This document shows, in pieces, positions 57,931 through 64,000 of a DNA stretch of 64,000 bases. The stretch lies in contig JABYQN010000009.1 in the NCBI GenBank assembly GCA_022606135.1, positions 1,637,001 through 1,701,000 on the forward strand, in the 5' to 3' direction. Within the stretch, counting starts at the first letter, position 1. Each line of letters starts with the position of its first letter. Source of the DNA: Fomes fomentarius (taxonomy: Eukaryota; Basidiomycota; Agaricomycetes; Polyporales; Polyporaceae). The notes beneath the pieces were generated by a model. That model was not told where the DNA came from, ran no database searches, and saw nothing but the letters and a program-made list of their open reading frames with translations. The position numbers were made by a program, and so were the translations under genes.

Positions 57931-58837
57931 CAGCCACGTGATTGGTCATCCCTGGGCGCTGAGTTAGAACTCGAAGTTAACTCGTTTCATACTCGAGGTA
58001 GTGCCGGCAAGCGGCAGTGCCCGCTACCTCCAGTATGCACGATGTACAGAGGTTGCACACAAATACAGGTATCACAGCGTAGTTCCTGGACACGAAAACC
58101 TCGCCATGTTCCTCACATAGGCTCCACTGAAGCTCTCTCCAATCGATTCCAACATTGATCCTGCACTGCTTTGTACTACTACTTATTGGACATGGGTGGT
58201 GGGTCGCTGTTCGAGTCCAATGAGAGCATACCTTTCAATCAACATTACTACTTCAGAGACTAGTACGTACAGAAACCGAAACCATATGTACGTGTTCTGC
58301 TGAATCTCTTGACTCGGAATATGGGACTCGCTCGATTCGTGGGCTAGCGCCCACTTCTCCTCGCGAGCCCCTGTACTTGTTGGTTACTCCATTGGTGGCC
58401 ACAGGTATACACAGAGGGCCTTTTCTAATAGTTGTGCAAGTGACACACCATAAAATGGAGGTAGATAGAACATGGTTCAGGATGCAAGGCAGGGTGGCGA
58501 CATAGCGGCACATTGAAGCGGAGATTGAAAAAGTCACGTGAATGAGGCAAGAAAGTTGCAACAGAAGACCCACTACCGGAGGTAGCGGGAATCAAGTATC
58601 AGACAGTCACAGTCCTGTGCGACTTTGTTTCTAGAGGCTGATGCTGACCTCCCCTTGCTCTACAGATGGCATATTTATGTCAACCTAGTAGGTTCAACGG
58701 CGAGCGCCGAGAAACATGGTTGTGGTTCCTGTCACTCATCTACCAATATCTCCTCAGCTCTCCGCTGAAGGCTCAGCAATGACTTGTCATAGTCTATCTT
58801 TGAGCTGTCCATTTGTATAGCGGTCTGAATGCCTACT
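57931..58837. other. No gene recognised
   Basis: Spacer between duplicate unit 2 and a truncated APH copy. No HW/WNC-family block was found here. Confidence 0.4.
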
Positions 58838-59066
58838 CTACCGAATCGCTTCATCTACATCAGAATGTGAGAGCTGAGTACGTGTAGCGGCAAACGACCT
58901 CTCCCCAAATACCTCCACGATCGCAGAATGAAGCCTCAGCGGAATATAAGCGTTCCATATACCCATATCCTCCCAGAACTCCAGATACCACCCAAATGTC
59001 TCCCAATCGAGCACAGCAACGATTCGTCCATCCTTCACGAGAAGGTTACGTGGCGCCAAGTCGCCA
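58838..59066 (-). pseudogene. Truncated APH-like kinase (C-terminal third)
   Basis: Contains GDLAPRNLLVKDGRIVAVLD and the WETFGWYLEFWEDMGIWNA region, closest to the copy at 8.9-9.9 kb, and ends abnormally after GERSFAA. Its 5' portion is cut off exactly where the 851-bp duplicated segment begins (59069). Confidence 0.8.
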
Positions 59067-59068
59067 CT

Positions 59069-59919
59069 GTGGAGCAATGTGTGCACCTTACAGGGCATCT
59101 CAAAATCACCGAGCTACCGACATCGATATTCTTACATCCTTGGCCCGCATAGTGCACTCGGGGGAACATGTCTAGCGACGGGTGGAGGGCGCTGCGTACA
59201 CCCAAACGCCCCAGGCACCCCTCACACCGTCACCTCCCGGAGCCTGGAGAACGAACATGATGAACGGGACCCCTACGCGCGCAGAGGGTGGCCGGACGAT
59301 CTTCTGTAGGACTGTGGATCGGACGCGCTGCATCAAGCCTCCGCATCTGCGCCCGCGTCCGCTTCCAGCAGCCCCACACTGCTTCTCCGTGTTGGATTGT
59401 CGCTCGTCAGGATCAGGATCGACTGACGGCTGCCGACTGCAATGTGCGCAGCCGAGTCTGAACTCTGCATTTCGACAGGTGCGCGCTGCATACCGAGGTG
59501 TAACGGAGCTTCAGCGCACCCAACATGACACTGTACATACAATCTCTTTCTACTTCCCATAACCCGACGATTTGCGCCTAGGGCACTCCTCCCTCACATG
59601 GCAATGCCCGTCCACATTGCCTCCATGTTGTCATATTGTGCCTAGATCCAGACTCCCTCCTTCGAGGATGACGGGAGTTCGGGTTCTCGCCATGGCCGTA
59701 TACCGTGCGCGCAGGGTTCCTTCTCGATTCTCTGGGCTCAGATCCTCCGCATTCCTCGCCCTCGCTTCTGGGTTCCCCGGCGCGCCATCACAGATGCAAT
59801 CAATGGAGAACGCCACTACTACAGGACGCTATAAACTTTCCGCGCGGAGGGAGAACCCAGGAGAAGGAGACAAGAACGAACGGCACGAAGGCAAGGACGC
59901 GCAGGAAGGACGCGAGACA
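59069..59919 (-). repeat. 851-bp duplicated segment, copy 2
   Basis: Inverted, near-identical copy of 25856-26706. Its left end abuts the truncated APH fragment, and its right end is 139 bp before the hydroxymethyltransferase ATG, so it forms most of that gene's upstream region. Confidence 0.85.
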
Positions 59920-60058
59920 CACAGCGAGGCTAAAGGTCGGAAAGAGAAGAGTCAAGCGCGCGAGTCATTAGGTCACGTCCACGTGATGCGCGCCTCGTGG
60001 CGAATGCTTGAAGAGGGGTCCTGACTTGTTTATTAGCACCAGCGACAGATTTTTTTCG

Positions 60059-61966
60059 ATGTTCCGTCTTCTCTCTCGTCCCATCCGCTCCTCCTCTCTC
60101 CTTCGCGCCCCGCTGCGTAGAACGATGGCCAACACTCCTGATTTTGTGCGTCGCTTTTCGGGGCCCTCTAGACGGCTTGCACACTGACTCATGTCTGCAG
60201 AACAAGTCGCTCTACGCTCCCCTCGCCGAGGTCGACCCCGAGGTGCAGAACATCATCGACAAGGAGACATGGAGGCAGTTCTCTGGTCTGGAGCTCATCG
60301 CGTCTGAGGTGTGTTTTATCCTCCCCTCCCGGGCCTCTCCGACGTGTCATACTTATCTCCGCACGCAGAACTTGACGAGCAGGGCTACGATGGAGGCCAA
60401 CGGCTCCATCCTCACCAACAAGTACTCGGAAGGTCTCCCCAACGCGCGGTACTACGGCGGTAACGAGTATGTCGACGAGCTCGAGCTGCTCTGTCAGAAG
60501 CGGGCCCTCCAGGCGTTCCACCTTGACCCCGCGCAGTGGGGCATCAACGTTCAGCCGTACTCTGGCAGTGTACGTAACTCTAACACTCCTTTGCCCTTCC
60601 GAAAGCTTATCATACTGACGCGCCTTGCGACAGACCGCGAAGTGCGTTTCCCGCCGCTATCGTACGATAGACGCAATATACTGACAACATGTCGACAGCT
60701 TCGCCGCTCTCACCGCTCTCATTCAGCCTCAGGATCGTCTCATGGGTCTCGGTCTCCCGGATGGCGGCCATTTGACGCACGGATATTATGTATGTCCTCA
60801 GCGCGCATCCCGTTGCAGTCAAATTCAATCACGTCATTTGTAGACCGCAAAGAAGAAGATGACGGCCTCCTCTATCTACTTCCAGTCACTTCCCTACGGC
60901 CTTGACCCTGCGACGCAGCTCGTCGACTACAAGAATGTCGCGTCGCTTGCCAAGATCTACAAGCCTCGTCTCATCATCTGCGGTGCTTCTGCGTACCCCC
61001 GTGATTGGGACTACAAGGCGCTGCGGGGAATCGCTGACGAGCATGGCGCCTTCCTCATGGCTGATATCGCGCACACTAGTGGTCTCGTTGCCGCTGGCGA
61101 GCTCGCCGACCCCTTCCAGTACTGCGATGTTGTGACCACGACGACGCACAAGACCCTCCGTGGTCCTCGTGCTGGTCTCATCTTCTTCCGCAAAGACTCG
61201 GACAAGGCGAAGGACCTCGAGAAGCGTGTCAACGATGCTGTCTTCCCTGCGTGCCAGGGTGGTCCGCACAACAACGTACGTATTTTGCTACCATGCTGGT
61301 CTACTCATGCTGACCATGATGATCCAGACCATCGCCGGTATTGCGACTGCGCTTCTCCAGGCATCCCAGCCAACATGGAAGGCCTACGCGAAGCAGGTCA
61401 TCAAGAACGCGCAGACCCTCGGCCAGGAGCTCGTAGCTCGCGGGTACAAGCTCCAGACGTCCGGCACTGACAACCACCTCGTCCTCTGGGACCTCCGCCC
61501 TCTCGGGCTTACCGGTAGCAAGCTCGAGAAGCTTTGTGACCTCGTCGGTATTACTATCAATAGTACGTCTGGCGCTGATTCCCTTCCTTCACCCTTCTGG
61601 CTCATTTCTCATGTCATTTCCGCAGAGAACGCGGTCTCCGGGGACGCGTCTGCTCAGGTGCCCGGCGGTATCCGTCTCGGTACGGCCGCGGTGACGTCGC
61701 GCGACATGCTCGAGGAGGACGTCAAGGCCATCGCAGACTTCCTTCACCGCGCTGTCCAGATCGCGCTGGTCCTTCAGAAGGAGGCGGGGAGCAAGCTCCT
61801 CAAGGACTTTGTGCGCGTTGCGACTACCCCCCAGGACGACAAGGTCGGCGCACAGCAGGTCATCGATCTCCGCAGGGAGGTGCGCTCGTTCGCAAGGAGG
61901 TGGCCCCTCCCTGGTGTCGATGTCTCGAAGTTGACCCGTCCAGCCGGTATCGAGGAGGACGATTAG
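60059..61966 (+). CDS. Serine hydroxymethyltransferase with two in-frame starts
   Basis: Eight exons: 60059-60145, 60201-60308, 60369-60569, 60634-60641 (8 nt), 60699-60789, 60844-61275, 61328-61562 and 61626-61966; together they give 500 aa. It shows [29 protein letters not shown] across the 8-nt micro-exon, [10 protein letters not shown], the PLP-binding Lys in [14 protein letters not shown], and [16 protein letters not shown] near the end. From the first ATG, the 22-residue extension [18 protein letters not shown] is a good mitochondrial targeting peptide; the second ATG (60125, MANTPDF) would give a 478-aa cytosolic form. The enzyme converts serine and tetrahydrofolate to glycine and methylene-tetrahydrofolate. 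Dual targeting is inference. Confidence 0.94.
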
Positions 61967-63705
61967 ACGACCCGTCCGTCAAAGACTCCGGCCCCTCGTG
62001 GTTACAAGTTGGGTGCTTGATTCTGTGTATCATACTAATTGAGGATGGGGGAGTACTAGTGCGCTTGGGTGTGGTCCCAGTATACGGGATCTAGAAGTAA
62101 AATAGCTTGTCGGGTATTCAACATAGTCCGGCCCGCCCAGACTTTCAACATATCTGGGTCGTCACACATGTATTAGTAGATTCCACTCTATCACGACAAC
62201 ACGCATTGTATCATCGCATGACATTCATCCTATCCAGCTGCAGAGAGACCAACTTGAATGTGTGCATGAGGCGAAAATAGCATACTATCGATGATTACAT
62301 TTACTAGTCTGATATAGACTGCCTGTGTACGAAGCATGTCCGCATATCACGTTTGCACTACTGTACACGAGTGACTGGCGTTGTGCACTGAAGACTGTCG
62401 TAGTACGCGCGCCTGATAATCATCGGCAAATTCCGCAAGTGTCGAGCCCGGATCCGAGTCAGTACTAATGTGATGTAGAGATCCCGCTAAGCTGAGTCCT
62501 TATTGAAGTTAATCATTGTGAATGAACGTGGTAAGGTAGGTGCTGTTGCTGCTGCTGTCTTCGATACTGGGAACAAAAAGTGCTGAGTTGGATTGAGTGC
62601 ACGACGAGTTGGTCCATACGACTCCGCGACTGCAGACGAATCTTGATCATGATCAGCTCAGGTCAAGGCATTATTGTCCTTTTCTCCGTGTATCTTGCAT
62701 CGACACCGTGTCCTTCCACCTCGCCCATGGAGCAGTTCAATGATACGGCGAGACATAAGCACCCTGCATGTCACTAGTACTAATGCCCTCAGACTCGTGT
62801 TAATTGACCGTACATTCCGCACTGCTACTATGTAATACGACATGCTGCATGGTACGGTACAGCACAGCGGCACCGGAGTCACGAACAAGGCTTCGATCTT
62901 CCACGATGCACGTCCGTTATGCCTGTACTCCGAGATCCAAGGTCATGACGAACATGTAAACGTCCGATCTGCCTTATGGGACCACATATACCCTCAACAG
63001 CTAGGCTAGAGCCGCTAGACGTGCCCAAGGGCGCCCAGCCTAGCAGCGTAATAGACAAGACAAGGGCTTCAACCTTGCTCTAAGTACTGGCATTACGCCG
63101 TCGTGAATCCGGAGGAGTACACGCCGCGGCGGACAGCCATCTTATCGATTGAATGCGACCAGTGGGTACGGAACGGGCCCGACTAATCATCGTACGGACA
63201 TCGCACTCGCTATGTAGACATTCAGACTGTAAATCTCTTATCATCACGCGCAACGACGAGGACAATGTCTGCTAGAACTATCTGCACGTATGCGGAGTCT
63301 ATTGCAATCTCAAGCACATGTACAGCTCCCAGTGCCGATGGGCAGAGGAAGAGAAAGAGTGCGAGTATTAGGACATGACCTATAGAGTAGCGTAGCGTAC
63401 GACAGACAACACGATGAGCGATAGCAGCAGCATGCGATGGCGGGTGAGCAGTAAGATACAAATACATAAGGAGGATGATGCAACGTGTAGGAAGCAGGAT
63501 GAGCAGATGATGAGCATGGGGTGAGCCACACATAATCCGAGCCAACGTAGATGCAGCACAGAAACCAGAAAACTTCAAGGATATAAAGATGACGACCAAA
63601 CACAACAAAACCGGAAGCGAGGCGCGTACATGCGGCTAGCACGCATGAACGTTCGCTGTCCGGGAACCTCGAATCACAGAACCAAGCACGACGACTTGGG
63701 GGAAC
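61967..63705. other. No gene recognised
   Basis: Convergent 3' flanks of the hydroxymethyltransferase and the partial esterase-like gene. No coding pattern, tRNA or repeat seen. Confidence 0.45.
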
Positions 63706-64000
63706 CTAGAATCTTGACCGCGAGTCCGCCGGCGGGCCATTACACAACTCGGCACCAACCTTCTGGACGAGCGCGACTCCAAGCGGCTCGAGCGCCTCCT
63801 TCCACACCTGCGTCCTCCGCCTCGCGTGGAAGATGCTCATGCTGCGCTCGCCCGTCTCGCCCTCTGGCCCAAAGACGAACACGCGATCTTCGTGCCACGG
63901 CGCCTCGCCATACGCGAACGCAAGCCATCGCTCCTGGACGGCATTACGCACGCGCGCGTACGTCCAGTCGTCGACGACGGGCATCGCCCAGTCCGCGTCG
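63706..64000 (-). CDS. Carboxylesterase-like alpha/beta hydrolase, C-terminal end (partial)
   Basis: Only the last ~98 codons lie in the window; the gene continues past the right edge. The sequence RNAVQERWLAFAYGEAPW, then VFVFGPEGETGE and RRTQVWKEALEPLG, has the composition and order of the C-terminal tail of fungal type-B carboxylesterases (a helix with ERW, a GE.PW turn, then a strand and a terminal W helix). No catalytic residues are in the visible part, so the assignment is tentative. Confidence 0.5.
   Translation of the reverse strand, partial: DADWAMPVVDDWTYARVRNAVQERWLAFAYGEAPWHEDRVFVFGPEGETGERSMSIFHARRRTQVWKEALEPLGVALVQKVGAELCNGPPADSRSRF

Noticed and set aside
1..64000. CRISPR arrays, operons or bacterial-type promoters
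   Set aside because: None seen. The intron-rich genes show this is fungal nuclear DNA.

Overview
This is nuclear DNA of a filamentous basidiomycete, most likely an Agaricomycete such as a polypore. The evidence is intron-dense genes with many 50-65 nt GT-AG introns and several micro-exons, a secreted CBM19-like protein, a multi-exon P450, an AA7-type FAD oxidase, single-PAH-domain proteins and an intron-bearing tRNA-Asn. I cannot name the species. All exon models were worked out by eye from reading frame, splice sites and protein family pattern.

Layout. (1) 1-10.3 kb is an array of paralogues of a small ~175-aa protein, here called the HW/WNC family, on the + strand. Three of its four members are followed tail-to-tail by an aminoglycoside-phosphotransferase (APH)-like kinase gene on the - strand: the unit at 8.1-9.9 kb is intact and the partners at 1.6-2.4 and 5.8-6.4 kb have decayed. 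(2) 10.9-12.5 kb holds an aldo/keto reductase. (3) 12.5-27 kb is gene-poor and contains one bHLH-zipper transcription factor. (4) 27-31.7 kb holds a PAH-domain protein, ATP synthase subunit f, tRNA-Asn(GTT) and a secreted repeat-rich protein. (5) 32.7-40 kb holds a ubiquitin protease, a frameshifted kinase-like gene, a PAH relic and a transposase-like relic. (6) 40.9-52.3 kb is an oxidative group: FAD oxidase and P450 sharing a divergent promoter, a RUS/DUF647 protein and a class-3 type aldehyde dehydrogenase with two apparent frameshifts. (7) 53.6-59.1 kb holds a family relic, a thioredoxin-TPR protein, a second intact HW/WNC + APH unit that is a segmental duplicate of the first, and a truncated APH copy. 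(8) 59.07-59.92 kb is a near-identical inverted copy of 25.86-26.71 kb and ends 139 bp before a dual-start serine hydroxymethyltransferase gene. A partial carboxylesterase-like gene runs off the right edge.

The best candidate for an undescribed system is the repeated convergent module. It pairs a small protein carrying an early His and a late Cys (W-N-C-x-x-W), as in permuted papain/NlpC-P60 folds, with an APH-fold kinase. Its gene architecture is conserved: a leader intron, a phase-1 terminal intron and, in the kinase, a 29-nt first exon. It duplicates as a unit, and in the copies whose kinase has decayed or is missing the putative catalytic residues are partly or wholly lost. The biochemical role is not shown by the sequence.
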